From the NCBI GenBank assembly GCA_900556555.1, contig USPF01000017.1, positions 1 to 40,149 on the forward strand: a stretch of 40,149 bases of DNA, read 5' to 3'. A program made the position numbers and the translations under genes. The notes below the pieces were generated by a model. It searched no databases and was not told the origin of the DNA. It saw nothing but the letters and a program-made list of their open reading frames with translations. Shown here piece by piece: positions 24,701 through 33,097 of this stretch (positions are counted from its first letter, which is position 1; every line of letters starts with the position of its first letter). The stretch is from an uncultured Blautia sp. GTDB taxonomy: Bacteria; Bacillota; Clostridia; Lachnospirales; Lachnospiraceae.

Positions 24701-25792
24701 ATGGAAAATAACCGGAAAAATAAACTCATTTGTATTCTGTTTGCATTATTTTTTGCCTTTGGATTTTTCCTTTGTGTGCTTCTCCCAAAGAAAGAATATT
24801 CTTATAGTGAACGCCGGAAACTGGCACAACTTCCAAAGTGCTCCAAGGAAACTTTATGGAACGGCACGTTTATGTCTGGCTTTGACAAATATTCCCAGGA
24901 TCAGTTTCCTTTCCGGGAGGATTTCCGCAGGCTAAAAGCACTTACTGCCACAAAAGTTTTCGGCCGCAAGGATAATCACGGCATCTATGTGACAGATGGA
25001 TTTGCTGCTGCCATGGAGTATCCCATGAAGGAAAAACATATGGAACAGGCTGCACAGCGTTTTCGCTATCTATATGAAACATACCTTACAGAAGAAAATT
25101 CTGTATTCTTCTCTGTGATTCCTGATAAAAACTGCTTTCTGGCAGAAGAAAGCGGGCATCTTTCTATGGATTATGATGCTTTTGAAAAGACAATGGCCAA
25201 AAAAATAGATTTCGCAGAATATATTCAAATTTCTGATTTATTAGACCGAAATGATTATTACAAGACAGATACCCACTGGAGGCAGGAACAGATTACTGAT
25301 GTGGCAGACTGCCTGGCCTCTGCCATGGGAACCACCTCCATACAGGACTATGAGAAAAAAACAGTGGAACAGGATTTTTACGGTGTATATGCCGGACAGT
25401 CTGCACTTCCATTGAAGCCGGATTCTTTATGTTATTTAACCAATGATACACTGGAACAATGCAAGGTTTATGATTATCAGAATAACCGCCCCGGATTTGT
25501 CTACGATTTCCAGCGGGCTTCTGGAAAAGACCCGTATGAACTTTTTCTTTCAGGCCCTATTTCTCTCATTACTATGGAAAATCCAACTGCCGAAAACAGC
25601 CGGGAGCTGATTCTGTTCCGTGATTCCTTTGGTTCCTCCATTGCACCGCTGCTTCTTGATGGTTACTCCAAAATCACGCTGGTGGACATCCGGTATATCC
25701 ATCCTGATCTTCTCGGGAAATTTGTTGATTTTCGTGGATGTGATGTATTATTCCTGTACAGCAGCCTGGTGCTGAACACCTTCTCTTTTTAA
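24701..25792 (+). CDS. DHHW family protein (AlgJ/AlgX-like partner of MBOAT)
   Basis: A 363-residue protein with one N-terminal membrane segment (residues about 8-27) and an outward-facing domain resembling SGNH-hydrolase-like acetyl transfer proteins. 'YSERRKLAQLP' and 'FDKYSQDQFPFREDFRRLK' are typical starts; 'KTDTHWRQEQ' is the DHHW-type catalytic motif (here D-T-H-W), and 'LILFRDSFGSSIAPLL' resembles the Ser-containing block. The ATG at 24701 is chosen because AAGGAGG lies seven bases upstream; the ATG at 24695 would be too close to it. It probably completes the acyl transfer begun by the MBOAT protein. Confidence 0.9.
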   Translation: MENNRKNKLICILFALFFAFGFFLCVLLPKKEYSYSERRKLAQLPKCSKETLWNGTFMSGFDKYSQDQFPFREDFRRLKALTATKVFGRKDNHGIYVTDGFAAAMEYPMKEKHMEQAAQRFRYLYETYLTEENSVFFSVIPDKNCFLAEESGHLSMDYDAFEKTMAKKIDFAEYIQISDLLDRNDYYKTDTHWRQEQITDVADCLASAMGTTSIQDYEKKTVEQDFYGVYAGQSALPLKPDSLCYLTNDTLEQCKVYDYQNNRPGFVYDFQRASGKDPYELFLSGPISLITMENPTAENSRELILFRDSFGSSIAPLLLDGYSKITLVDIRYIHPDLLGKFVDFRGCDVLFLYSSLVLNTFSF

Positions 25793-25801
25793 GAACTTTT
25801 A

Positions 25802-25829
25802 TTGACAGAAAAAAAGGCTGCGTTATAAT
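25802..25829 (+). promoter_or_regulatory. Sigma-A promoter of ferritin
   Basis: Consensus TTGACA (25802-25807) and TATAAT (25824-25829) are 16 bp apart. This is one of the strongest promoters in the window. Confidence 0.8.
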
Positions 25830-25877
25830 AAAACATAGAGAAGTTTATATAGAAATGAATACGAGGAGGATACAACT

Positions 25878-26390
25878 ATGTTAGATAAAAAAGTGGTAGA
25901 ACTGTTAAACCAGCAGATTACCAAAGAATTTTATTCTGCCTACTTATATCTTGACTTTTCTAATTTCTACTATAATCAGGGTCTTGACGGCTTCGGCAAC
26001 TGGTATAAGATTCAGGCACAGGAAGAACGTGACCACGCTATGCTGATTATCCAGTATATGCAGAATAACGGAGAAGCTGTTGTTCTGGAAACCATTGATA
26101 AACCAGGCGTTGCACTGACCAGTGCCAAAGATGTTCTGGCAGAAGGACTGAAACACGAACAGTATGTTACAAGCCTGATTCATAACATCTACGATGCCGC
26201 TTATTCTGTAAAAGACTTCCGAACCATGCAGTTTTTGGACTGGTTCGTTAAAGAACAAGGCGAAGAAGAAAACAATGCGGACAGCCTGATCAAGAAATTC
26301 GAATTGTTCGGAGATGACCCGAAGAGTCTGTATATGCTGGACAATGAGCTGAGTGCCCGTTTATATAATCCACCTTCTCTGGTACTTTAA
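25878..26390 (+). CDS. ftnA: Non-haem ferritin
   Basis: A 170-residue four-helix ferritin subunit of FtnA type. The ferroxidase ligands of FtnA can be placed at the same positions: Glu17, Glu50, His53, Glu94 and Gln127, with Glu49, Glu126, Glu129 and Glu130 available for the third iron site. There is no obvious haem-binding Met of bacterioferritins in the usual place. It oxidises Fe2+ and stores Fe3+ in a 24-subunit shell in the cytoplasm. The ATG follows CGAGGAGGA. A small Bfd-like gene starts one base after its stop codon, suggesting joint storage and release. FeoAB, the importer, is about 6 kb away. Confidence 0.97.
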   Translation: MLDKKVVELLNQQITKEFYSAYLYLDFSNFYYNQGLDGFGNWYKIQAQEERDHAMLIIQYMQNNGEAVVLETIDKPGVALTSAKDVLAEGLKHEQYVTSLIHNIYDAAYSVKDFRTMQFLDWFVKEQGEEENNADSLIKKFELFGDDPKSLYMLDNELSARLYNPPSLVL

Positions 26391-26391
26391 T

Positions 26392-26577
26392 ATGAATACG
26401 GAGAAGGTTATCTGCCCCTGCTACAAAGTCACCAAAGGCGATATCTTAAAGGCTGTGGAAAAAGGTGCCACGTCCTTTAAGGAAGTAAAACAGATGACAA
26501 AAGTGGGCAAGGGCTGCGAAAAATGCAAGAAAAAAGCAAAGAAGCTTACAAAGAAACTGTTGGAGAAACAGGGGTAA
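26392..26577 (+). CDS. Bfd-like [2Fe-2S] protein
   Basis: A 61-residue protein with four cysteines in the BFD-like [2Fe-2S] pattern: C-P-C near residues 8-10 ('VICPCYKVTKGDI') and 'VGKGCEKC' near residues 40-46, followed by a Lys-rich tail. Bfd delivers electrons to bacterioferritin to release iron. Here the partner is a haem-free ferritin whose stop codon is one base upstream. The start at 26392 gives the family N-terminus; the longer frame from 26353 overlaps ferritin and is rejected. No separate ribosome binding site is clear, so it is probably translated by coupling. Confidence 0.85.
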   Translation: MNTEKVICPCYKVTKGDILKAVEKGATSFKEVKQMTKVGKGCEKCKKKAKKLTKKLLEKQG

Positions 26578-26583
26578 CATGTC

Positions 26584-26620
26584 TTTGGGAGGGCACGGAT
26601 GTGCTCTCCCAAATTTCTTT
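26584..26620 (+). terminator. Terminator of the ferritin-Bfd operon
   Basis: TTTGGGAG...GCAC pairs with GTGC...CTCCCAAA in a long stem, followed by a T-rich tail (TTTCTTTT). It begins seven bases after the stop codon. Confidence 0.9.
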
Positions 26621-26723
26621 TATCACTTCTTTAAATCCATTTTAATCATCCCCACTACCAACACTCCTAATAATAGTTGACGGCTGATGTTAATAAAACA
26701 TTTAGCTTAATTGTTTAAAGAGT

Positions 26724-26741
26724 AAGCCGCTTCTGTGGCTT
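26724..26741. terminator. Hairpin at the end of the surface-fibre operon
   Basis: AAGCC and GGCTT pair around an 8-base loop, with a good T-run on the plus strand and a poorer CTCTTTAAAC tail on the minus strand. It lies eight bases past the last gene of the surface locus. Confidence 0.5.
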
Positions 26742-26749
26742 CCCTTTTT

Positions 26750-27775
26750 CTATTTACATTTTCTATAAAAATACAAACCTGCACCTGCTCCAGCGATGAT
26801 AACTACCGCTCCGCCTGCAACTAATGGAAGTGTATTTTTGTCTTCTTCCAAATCTTTCTGTCCAAGGGGAACATCTTCATCTTCGATTTCGACGTTTTCA
26901 GAATCTTCAGCACCATTAGCTGTATCATCCTCATCTAAATCTACCTGACCCAGAGGAACATCTTCATCTTCAATGGTTTCTGTTCCTGCTGTTGTATTTC
27001 CAGCAGCATTATCAGCTGCTGTATCACCTGTTGTACCTGCCGGCTGATCTCCGGCTGTATCTCCAGTTGCTCCTGCCTGGCCGCCAGTTGTAGTTCCTGC
27101 TGTAGTTGTCCGATCTATGACAGTTGTGGTTCCGGGAACTCTTTCTTCCTGTATAATGGTGTCACCTGGAACTTCTACACGGTTTACTTCTGGTTCTTTT
27201 GTACTTGTATATTCAAAAGTAATCACATTGTCACCGGACTCCGCCAAGGTAAGTGTCTGGCTTTTCACATCACAGACATAGTCTGCAATCTGCTGGCTAT
27301 AATAAGTATAACTCTGTCCTGCGTTTCCCTGTGTAATAACCGGAGGAGCTACATCTTCCCCACTCTGTCTATCCACATAACGCACCTTGTATTCTACTGC
27401 ATTTACTAAGGCGTCATATTTCACTACAAAGCTTTCATTTCCTGTCACCACATTGGTATCTGGATACCAGTCTGTATTCATAGTATAACGGCCTTTGGCA
27501 CTGTCCTTATATACCAAATCTCCGTCATCCGGCAGCATGGGAATGGATTCCCCTGGATTTAATTTTACTTTAATACTGCCTGTTTTTCCTGTAACCTCTG
27601 CTCCATATGTACTTACATAGGCATTTATAAATTCGTCACTGAACTGTGCAATGCTTCCCGGACGCAGGGTTACGGTATATTCTGCTGTATCTGCTGCTGC
27701 CAGTACCGGTGTTGCACTTAAAAGCATTCCTGTACAAACAGCCGCAGCTATATGAACCATTTTCTTTTTCTTCAT
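26750..27775 (-). CDS. Secreted membrane-anchored MucBP-like surface protein
   Basis: A 341-residue protein with an N-terminal signal peptide (cleavage near 'VLAA-ADT'), a first folded part, and a 'YKVRYVDRQSGEDVAPPVITQGNAG' stretch resembling MucBP repeats. A long Thr/Gly/Ala-rich linker follows, then two acidic repeats built on I-E-D-E-D-V-P-L-G. It ends with a membrane helix and the basic tail YRKCK, with no LPxTG-type motif, so it is probably held by the membrane helix. The ATG at 27775 follows AGGAAA. It is the last gene of the SipW/camelysin operon and may link the fibres to the cell or to mucin; this is inferred. Confidence 0.8.
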   Translation of the reverse strand: MKKKKMVHIAAAVCTGMLLSATPVLAAADTAEYTVTLRPGSIAQFSDEFINAYVSTYGAEVTGKTGSIKVKLNPGESIPMLPDDGDLVYKDSAKGRYTMNTDWYPDTNVVTGNESFVVKYDALVNAVEYKVRYVDRQSGEDVAPPVITQGNAGQSYTYYSQQIADYVCDVKSQTLTLAESGDNVITFEYTSTKEPEVNRVEVPGDTIIQEERVPGTTTVIDRTTTAGTTTGGQAGATGDTAGDQPAGTTGDTAADNAAGNTTAGTETIEDEDVPLGQVDLDEDDTANGAEDSENVEIEDEDVPLGQKDLEEDKNTLPLVAGGAVVIIAGAGAGLYFYRKCK

Positions 27776-27844
27776 ATGGGTTTCCTGCCTTTCTGTGTCC
27801 TGTTTTCTGTATCCATTATACTTCATTAAGCATTAACAAAAGAA

Positions 27845-28633
27845 TTACATTTTTGATTTCTTTTTGCTTTTGTTAATAAAAAGAATTATAAGAATCACCA
27901 GAACACTGGCTCCTAACAGTGCCAGAACTGGCAGGATAGCGGTGGTATCTCCGGTCTTTACATTTCGCACAACAGTCTTGTCTGCTTCTTTTACCGTCTT
28001 TTTAACCACCTTGTCTTTACCCTTCACTTCTTCTGTAACCGGATCCGGTGTGTCATCACTTGCATGGAACGCAAACTGGAAAGTACCCTGTACATCCTGG
28101 TAAGTATTTCCTCCTGTCATTCCGTCCAGCATAACAGAAAGAGAAATGACTGCCTGCTCGCCCGGCTCCAGGGTCGCTACCTTTAATCCTCTTTTTCCAT
28201 ACTGCTCCAGTACTTCATTGATATTGGCAAGACCTTCCTTGTCCCCGCCAATCCATGCCTGGCTGTCTACACCGCCACCGTAAATCATCTGCGGTTTTCC
28301 GCTATTGACACTCTTCTGGGTAACACTGAGAGAAAACTGATATGCTGCATTAGAAGCCTGTGTCGCTTCTTCTAATGCCCGGAGCACTTCAACCTCCATA
28401 TAAAAATCCATGTCTCTGTCAGAAGTGTTCTCCAGAATAATCTCCTGTGTTTTCTCATCTCCCGGAAGAATCCCTACAAAGGCATCTCCAAAATTTGTTG
28501 TATCGCTGTAATTGTATTTCAACTCTTCGCTTCCGTCAAAAGTAACGGTAGGCGTTTCTGCTGCAAAGACTCCCATGGACGTTCCGAAGACCATTGTGAG
28601 AATCATGCAGAAAACTGTTATTAATTTTTTCAT
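27845..28633 (-). CDS. Secreted protein with sortase-like KTGD tail
   Basis: A 262-residue protein with a signal peptide (cleavage near 'GVFAAETP'), a beta-rich body with 'GILPGDEKTQEIILENTSDRDMDFYMEVEVL', and a C-terminal sorting signal. That signal is N-V-K-T-G-D-T-T, then a hydrophobic helix and a KSKKKSKM tail. The K-T-G-D form is a variant of LPxTG seen in clostridial surface proteins. The middle resembles the extracellular domains found beside SipW/TasA genes. It would be covalently fixed to peptidoglycan and could serve as a fibre anchor. No sortase gene is in the window. The ATG follows GGAGGTAGAG. Confidence 0.8.
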   Translation of the reverse strand: MKKLITVFCMILTMVFGTSMGVFAAETPTVTFDGSEELKYNYSDTTNFGDAFVGILPGDEKTQEIILENTSDRDMDFYMEVEVLRALEEATQASNAAYQFSLSVTQKSVNSGKPQMIYGGGVDSQAWIGGDKEGLANINEVLEQYGKRGLKVATLEPGEQAVISLSVMLDGMTGGNTYQDVQGTFQFAFHASDDTPDPVTEEVKGKDKVVKKTVKEADKTVVRNVKTGDTTAILPVLALLGASVLVILIILFINKSKKKSKM

Positions 28634-28661
28634 TTCTTCTCTACCTCCTGCACAACGCCCA

Positions 28662-29312
28662 TTATTCTTCTATGCTGCTAATGTTTCCATTTCCGTCAAA
28701 TTCAGCCCAGACACCCCATTCTGCCAAAATTGCATCCTGTCTCGCTGTTGCAGACTCAGAAGCCTGCACTGCATCTACCTCTACATTCAACTGAATTCCT
28801 TTATCTGCATACTCGTTGGTCAGTGTTTTGGCAATCTCAAGTCCTTCCAGTATGGAAGAAGTCTGACCTGACACGCTTAACGGAGCTTTATAATACAGAT
28901 ATAAATTTTCGTCATTTTCATCTGTATTCTCCATAACATACCAGTCACCATTTGCCATCAGCTTAATGGCTTCGCTATCTTTATCAAACTCCTTCTGGAA
29001 AGAATCATTTTCATAGCTGCCCCAGCATTTGCTCACGGTTACTCTAGTATATAAAGGAGTATCTCCTGTATTGGTCACAACAAGTTTATTTTCCAAGTTA
29101 ATCTCTGCACCTGGCATGGCACCTTTTAAAAGAATCGAATCCTCCGGCAGTTCTCCTGACTGAGCATCTGTCAGACTGATTCCCAATGTCCTTGTACTGA
29201 TTTGCTGCTGGACATTTCTTCCATCTGCCTGAAAATATGCCAGAGATCCTCCGACTATTGCTGTTGTTGTGAGAGCGGCTGCCACGCCCATAAGTAATAT
29301 TCTCTTTTTCAC
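28662..29312 (-). CDS. TasA/camelysin-like secreted protein 5
   Basis: A 216-residue protein with the SipW-dependent kind of signal peptide: basic start, hydrophobic stretch and 'GGSLAYFQAD' at residues 21-30. The rest is predicted beta-rich, with 'ENKLVVTNTGDTPLYTRVTVSK', as in the TasA/CalY fold. It starts with GTG at 29312, after GGAG; that GTGA overlaps the stop codon of the second SipW gene by four bases, so peptidase and substrate are translated together. It ends acidic (NISSIEE) with no anchor. Probably a fibre subunit or fibre accessory protein. Confidence 0.8.
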   Translation of the reverse strand: MKKRILLMGVAAALTTTAIVGGSLAYFQADGRNVQQQISTRTLGISLTDAQSGELPEDSILLKGAMPGAEINLENKLVVTNTGDTPLYTRVTVSKCWGSYENDSFQKEFDKDSEAIKLMANGDWYVMENTDENDENLYLYYKAPLSVSGQTSSILEGLEIAKTLTNEYADKGIQLNVEVDAVQASESATARQDAILAEWGVWAEFDGNGNISSIEE

Positions 29313-29806
29313 TTCGCACTCTCCTTTACCTTCATCTTCTCTGCCAGCACCCAAAGAACCATAGCCGCTGCGAAAACTCCTCCGCAAGCAAGCACTCCTG
29401 TTTTTGTATGCAGACAGGCAGAAAGCCTTCCCAGCAATGGTATCTTAAATACCACTTTTCCCACCACCTGAGAATAAGAAACCGCATCAACATCTGCGGA
29501 CTGATTGGCATCTCCCTTGGTGATGAAGGCCTGCTGTTCGGAATCTATCTCTACAACTCTGTGAGTTGCAACTAAATCTGTGTCTGTCCCTAATCGATAG
29601 GTAATAGGGTCCCCTATGTTTATTTCTTCAAAATCTATTTCTTTGACATATACGGCACATCCTGTAGGATACTCTGGTTCCATACTCCCTGTAAGGACAC
29701 CGAATATATGAATACCGAATAATTTCGGTAAGGTAAGTGGCAGAACCAGGAGGATTACCACTGCCATCAAAAAGATTCCTATGTAGTTTAATATTTTTGA
29801 AAGCAA
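29309..29806 (-). CDS. sipW: SipW-type signal peptidase I (second copy)
   Basis: A 165-residue membrane peptidase of the ER-like SipW type. An N-terminal membrane helix is followed by the Ser41 nucleophile in 'VLTGSMEP', His82 in 'ATHRVVEI' (in place of the Lys of ordinary bacterial enzymes) and Asp99 in 'TKGDAN'. A second membrane segment is at the C-terminus. SipW enzymes process TasA/camelysin-like proteins. The start is TTG at 29806, with GGAGG eight bases upstream. It overlaps the next gene by four bases. It is only moderately similar to the first copy at 31989, so the two may prefer different substrates. Confidence 0.92.
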   Translation of the reverse strand: MLSKILNYIGIFLMAVVILLVLPLTLPKLFGIHIFGVLTGSMEPEYPTGCAVYVKEIDFEEINIGDPITYRLGTDTDLVATHRVVEIDSEQQAFITKGDANQSADVDAVSYSQVVGKVVFKIPLLGRLSACLHTKTGVLACGGVFAAAMVLWVLAEKMKVKESAK

Positions 29807-29864
29807 TGGAAAATCCTCCTTTACTGCTTAATTGGTTGAAATTTTGGTTAATCTAAAGTGTTCT

Positions 29865-30476
29865 TTACTGAACATTCATATTATTTTCATCATAAGTTTC
29901 TGCTTTGATGTCATTTCCCTTTTCATCAACCCAGCCTGTGATTTGTCCAAGATCGTCTGTCATTGGTTCAAAGTAATCTGCCTGAATAGCTTCTGCCAGA
30001 ATGTTGATTTCAAATTTCAAATCAGCTACTTCATTTCCCCATGTTGCTGGAATAGTGATTGTATTGAAAACAGGAACTACATCATTAGCCTCTGCTTTAC
30101 TCTGAAAATATAAATATCCATCTGTACCTACCTGCCAGTCACTTGCAAGATTTGTTGTTTCTAAAATCTGCTGTTCCTGTTCTGGAGTTAATCCTGATGT
30201 TGTAATCTGTACACGAAGGTAGCAGTCTTCTGAACCTTCCCCTACTGTAATAGTTGGGTCTTTTTTAATGTTCTGATTTGGCAACACATTTGTAATTGTA
30301 TTGTTCACATGTGTTCTACCAAATACTGGCTCTTCTAATTCAATATCCACATGTCCCATTTCCACAACATTTGTTGCTACATCCTGGTCTGTGAAGTATG
30401 CCAATGTTGCACCGATACCTGCTACTGCTACTAATCCTACGGAGAGTCCTGCTACTGCTAATCTTTTTTTATTCAT
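29865..30476 (-). CDS. TasA/camelysin-like secreted protein 4
   Basis: A 203-residue protein with the most typical camelysin-type start of the set: MNKKRLAVAG, a hydrophobic core and 'GATLAYFTD' at residues 22-30. Its 'NQNIKKDPTITV' and 'CYLRVQIT' blocks match the K-D-P-x-V region seen in the sister proteins. No C-terminal anchor. The ATG at 30476 follows GTGAGGAA. It lies between two further fibre-type genes and SipW copy 2. Probably a major subunit candidate for extracellular fibres. Confidence 0.87.
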   Translation of the reverse strand: MNKKRLAVAGLSVGLVAVAGIGATLAYFTDQDVATNVVEMGHVDIELEEPVFGRTHVNNTITNVLPNQNIKKDPTITVGEGSEDCYLRVQITTSGLTPEQEQQILETTNLASDWQVGTDGYLYFQSKAEANDVVPVFNTITIPATWGNEVADLKFEINILAEAIQADYFEPMTDDLGQITGWVDEKGNDIKAETYDENNMNVQ

Positions 30477-30528
30477 GATATGATTCCTCACTTTTTCTTA
30501 GTTTTTATACTACTTCTGGTGATTACTA

Positions 30529-31185
30529 CTAATTTAATTTAAACTCACCTGGTAGTTCACTTACAGCATCATTCCATGCATTTGTACCTGCTGCCTGTAC
30601 GGCACAAGCATCAATTTTAATTTCTGGAATGTCCTCTTTCTTACTTCCATCTTCTTTATATAACTCTGCATCTTTTCCTAAGGTAATACCTTCAAATACA
30701 AACTGAGAAAATGCATCATTTCCTACAGAAACTTTTAAGCCTTCTGTTGCATCTGCATTTGGCTGCCAGTAATAAATACCGTCACGTGTTGAATCTTCTG
30801 TTTCTTTATTATAAAGTTTCCAGCCTGTATTCCAGCCTGTAATCTTTGCGTCTTTCACCGCTGCTAAAAATTCATCTACACCGGAAACTTTAATAAATGC
30901 ATAACAATCTGCTGCTTTTGCAGAAATACGAACCTGCGGGTCTTTTACCAAGGACATGGACGGTGTTAAATTTTCATATCTATTTTCTTTTACTCTATCA
31001 CCTTCAGGATTTTTAATATTTCTTTCATCCAATTCCAAATCTGCTGCTGTCAGTCCATCACCTACAGTAAAAGTATTTGTTACTTCATCTGTTTCTGCTG
31101 TCAATAAAGCCATGGTTCCACCAACACCAACCGCTGCAACTAGACCTAATGTTAAACCTAATTTTGCTAACTGTCTTTTCTTCAT
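30529..31185 (-). CDS. TasA/camelysin-like secreted protein 3
   Basis: A 218-residue protein with the SipW-dependent signal type: MKKRQLAKLG, then 'GGTMALLTAETDEVTNTFTVGDG' spread over residues 22-44. In place of AYFTD it has ALLTA, so its cleavage site is less typical. The body shares the K-D-P motif ('SLVKDPQVRISA') and a late 'DACAVQAAG' stretch also seen in protein 2 ('QAAAVQAA'). No anchor. The ATG follows AGGAGG. Closest in the locus to protein 2 and probably derived from the same duplication. Confidence 0.85.
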   Translation of the reverse strand: MKKRQLAKLGLTLGLVAAVGVGGTMALLTAETDEVTNTFTVGDGLTAADLELDERNIKNPEGDRVKENRYENLTPSMSLVKDPQVRISAKAADCYAFIKVSGVDEFLAAVKDAKITGWNTGWKLYNKETEDSTRDGIYYWQPNADATEGLKVSVGNDAFSQFVFEGITLGKDAELYKEDGSKKEDIPEIKIDACAVQAAGTNAWNDAVSELPGEFKLN

Positions 31186-31244
31186 AATACATATCCTCCT
31201 AAATTACATCTTCTATAGTTTTTATAATTTTCAATTTTCAATAA

Positions 31245-31925
31245 TTATTTAACAGTTTTCCATTCTGCAGCATTCATAGCTTCTGTAAGTGCTATTGCTT
31301 CATCAATATTAGCCGCTTGAACTGCTGCTGCCTGAATTACTAAGTCTGTCAGTCCATTCTTCTTAACTTCTGCAAACTCTTCATTTGTGGTATCTCCGGA
31401 GAATGTAACTTTGCTGAATAACTGATCCACAGCTACCAAATCACCTTCCTTCTTACCTTCCACAGTTCTTACGTCTACAATCTCTTTATAGCGGTAAATA
31501 CCATCAATTCCCTGACGGTTATCAACTTTAACCCATTCGCCACCATCATTGAAATCGTTAATAGTAACTCCGTCTTCTGCTAATATATCTGCACCCTCAA
31601 TGTTGATGAATACATATGATTCTACAGACCCAACACTCATCCAAACCGTTGGGTCTTTTGTTCTCTCATCTCCTGGAAGTAAATCCGGATACTCATTTCC
31701 CTGTTTTCGGTTCTGAGTGTTTACTGTTTCTGTTCTTTCTGTTTTATTAAACTGAACATCAGACTCATCTAATACGATTCCCTGTCCTACATATCCGCTA
31801 CCTACTGCAAAAGTATTGGTTACAAGCTCTGTCTTATCGGATAAATAAGCTAAAGTTCCTCCGATACCAACTACCGCTACCAGTGACAATGACATAATTG
31901 CTGTTAATAATTTCTTTTTCTGCAT
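31245..31925 (-). CDS. TasA/camelysin-like secreted protein 2
   Basis: A 226-residue protein starting MQKKKLLTAI, hydrophobic core, 'GGTLAYLSD' at residues 22-30 and 'VTNTFAVGSG' just after, the classic SipW-substrate layout. The body has 'LLPGDERTKDPTVWM' and 'ESYVFINIEGAD', in line with the sister proteins. No membrane helix or sorting signal at the C-terminus. The ATG at 31925 follows AAGGAGATAA; the longer frame from 31964 is rejected. It follows SipW copy 1 directly and is a likely substrate of that enzyme. Confidence 0.86.
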   Translation of the reverse strand: MQKKKLLTAIMSLSLVAVVGIGGTLAYLSDKTELVTNTFAVGSGYVGQGIVLDESDVQFNKTERTETVNTQNRKQGNEYPDLLPGDERTKDPTVWMSVGSVESYVFINIEGADILAEDGVTINDFNDGGEWVKVDNRQGIDGIYRYKEIVDVRTVEGKKEGDLVAVDQLFSKVTFSGDTTNEEFAEVKKNGLTDLVIQAAAVQAANIDEAIALTEAMNAAEWKTVK

Positions 31926-31988
31926 ACTCTTATCTCCTTTTCTTTTACTTTCTATTTTGATCATGATTTTCTCTAATCACAAACAGAT

Positions 31989-32516
31989 TCATTTTTTAGT
32001 TTTGTTTGCCTTTTTAGGCTTTTTTGTTTCTTCCTCTTCTTCATCTGAAAAAATATCAGGGATGAATGTAAGAAGAATAATAACTATAATCAGTCCACAT
32101 GTGACCAATATTCCCTTTGGAGTTTTAATATTAAGACTAATATACCCCAGGTAAGGAATCTTTCCCTTTGCCTCGCCTACAATCTTACTGTAAGGAACTG
32201 GGCTCCCGTCATTGGACTCATTTGCATCACCCTTGGTGATTACTTCCTGCTGTTCTGTATGTACTTCTACAATACGGTGCGTCACTACTGTATCACCGGT
32301 CAGTTTATAGGTAATCACATCTCCTACATCCAAAGTAGCGGGATCTGCTTCTTTTACATAAATCATTGATCCTACCGGATAATTAGGTTCCATACTTCCT
32401 GTCAGTACCGCCATTGGCTTGTATCCAAAAAAGTGTGGAACCACCATTGCACCGGCAACTGCTAACAACACCAGAAGTATAAGTCCTGATAAAAATCCGC
32501 ATATTTTTTTCAGCAT
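31989..32516 (-). CDS. sipW: SipW-type signal peptidase I (first copy)
   Basis: A 175-residue ER-type signal peptidase. Membrane helix at residues about 8-29, Ser41 in 'VLTGSMEP', His80 in 'VVTHRIVEV' and Asp97 in 'TKGDANESND' give the Ser-His-Asp arrangement of SipW. A second helix near residues 137-155 is followed by a highly charged tail of five Glu and many Lys. The ATG follows GGAGG. It sits between camelysin-like genes 1 and 2 and presumably frees them at the membrane. Ordinary bacterial signal peptidases have Lys where His80 is. Confidence 0.94.
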   Translation of the reverse strand: MLKKICGFLSGLILLVLLAVAGAMVVPHFFGYKPMAVLTGSMEPNYPVGSMIYVKEADPATLDVGDVITYKLTGDTVVTHRIVEVHTEQQEVITKGDANESNDGSPVPYSKIVGEAKGKIPYLGYISLNIKTPKGILVTCGLIIVIILLTFIPDIFSDEEEEETKKPKKANKTKK

Positions 32517-32540
32517 CGGACTCGTGCCTCCTGTTATTCA

Positions 32541-33080
32541 TTATTTCTTTGTTGCTTTTTCAAAAGCATCTGTCACTGTGTTCAGTTCTAATGCTTCTGC
32601 TCCGTTTTCGTTTACATGTTCCTCTGAGGCAACACATGCTTCATGATAAACTGTTACATCCATGTTTCCTTCATAGCCTTCTTTTGGTTCGATTTTATCC
32701 AGAAGCTGTGTTGTCTTTCCTCCCGGCTTTACGGAATAAAGATAGTACCAAAAACCATCTTTTTCATTGTATTTCCAGGTTTGCCCACTTTCTCCTGCAT
32801 AAATAAGATTTATACTTTCTTCCGGAGTACAGTTAAATCGAACCCTTACAAATGCATGGCTTTTTGCCTCTGTACTATTGGTTATCCACACATCTTTATT
32901 TAAATTTGCATCAACGTTTTCTTCAATTTCAGTATCAATTTTTGCCGCTTCAAAAGTATTAATGACTGGTTCAGTATTTGCCACTGCGATAGCCATGGTA
33001 ACCGCCACACTTGCAACTACAAAGAGCAACAGCAAGGAGATAATACTTTTCTTTTTGGAACTAAACAATTTGTGTTTCAT
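32541..33080 (-). CDS. TasA/camelysin-like secreted protein 1
   Basis: A 179-residue protein with a basic start, a hydrophobic segment at residues 12-32 and 'ANTEPVINTFEAAKIDTEIEE'. It has the P-x-V-x-N-T-F pattern that follows the cleavage site in SipW substrates, but no AYFTD motif, so it is the most divergent of the five. The body has Trp- and Tyr-containing beta segments ('WYYLYSVKPGGKTTQLLD'). The ATG follows AAGGAGG. It lies 17 bases after the large adhesin gene and 24 before SipW copy 1. Similar short proteins accompany large adhesins in related bacteria and may cap or carry them. Confidence 0.75.
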   Translation of the reverse strand: MKHKLFSSKKKSIISLLLLFVVASVAVTMAIAVANTEPVINTFEAAKIDTEIEENVDANLNKDVWITNSTEAKSHAFVRVRFNCTPEESINLIYAGESGQTWKYNEKDGFWYYLYSVKPGGKTTQLLDKIEPKEGYEGNMDVTVYHEACVASEEHVNENGAEALELNTVTDAFEKATKK

Positions 33081-33097
33081 TTTTCATTACCTCCTTC

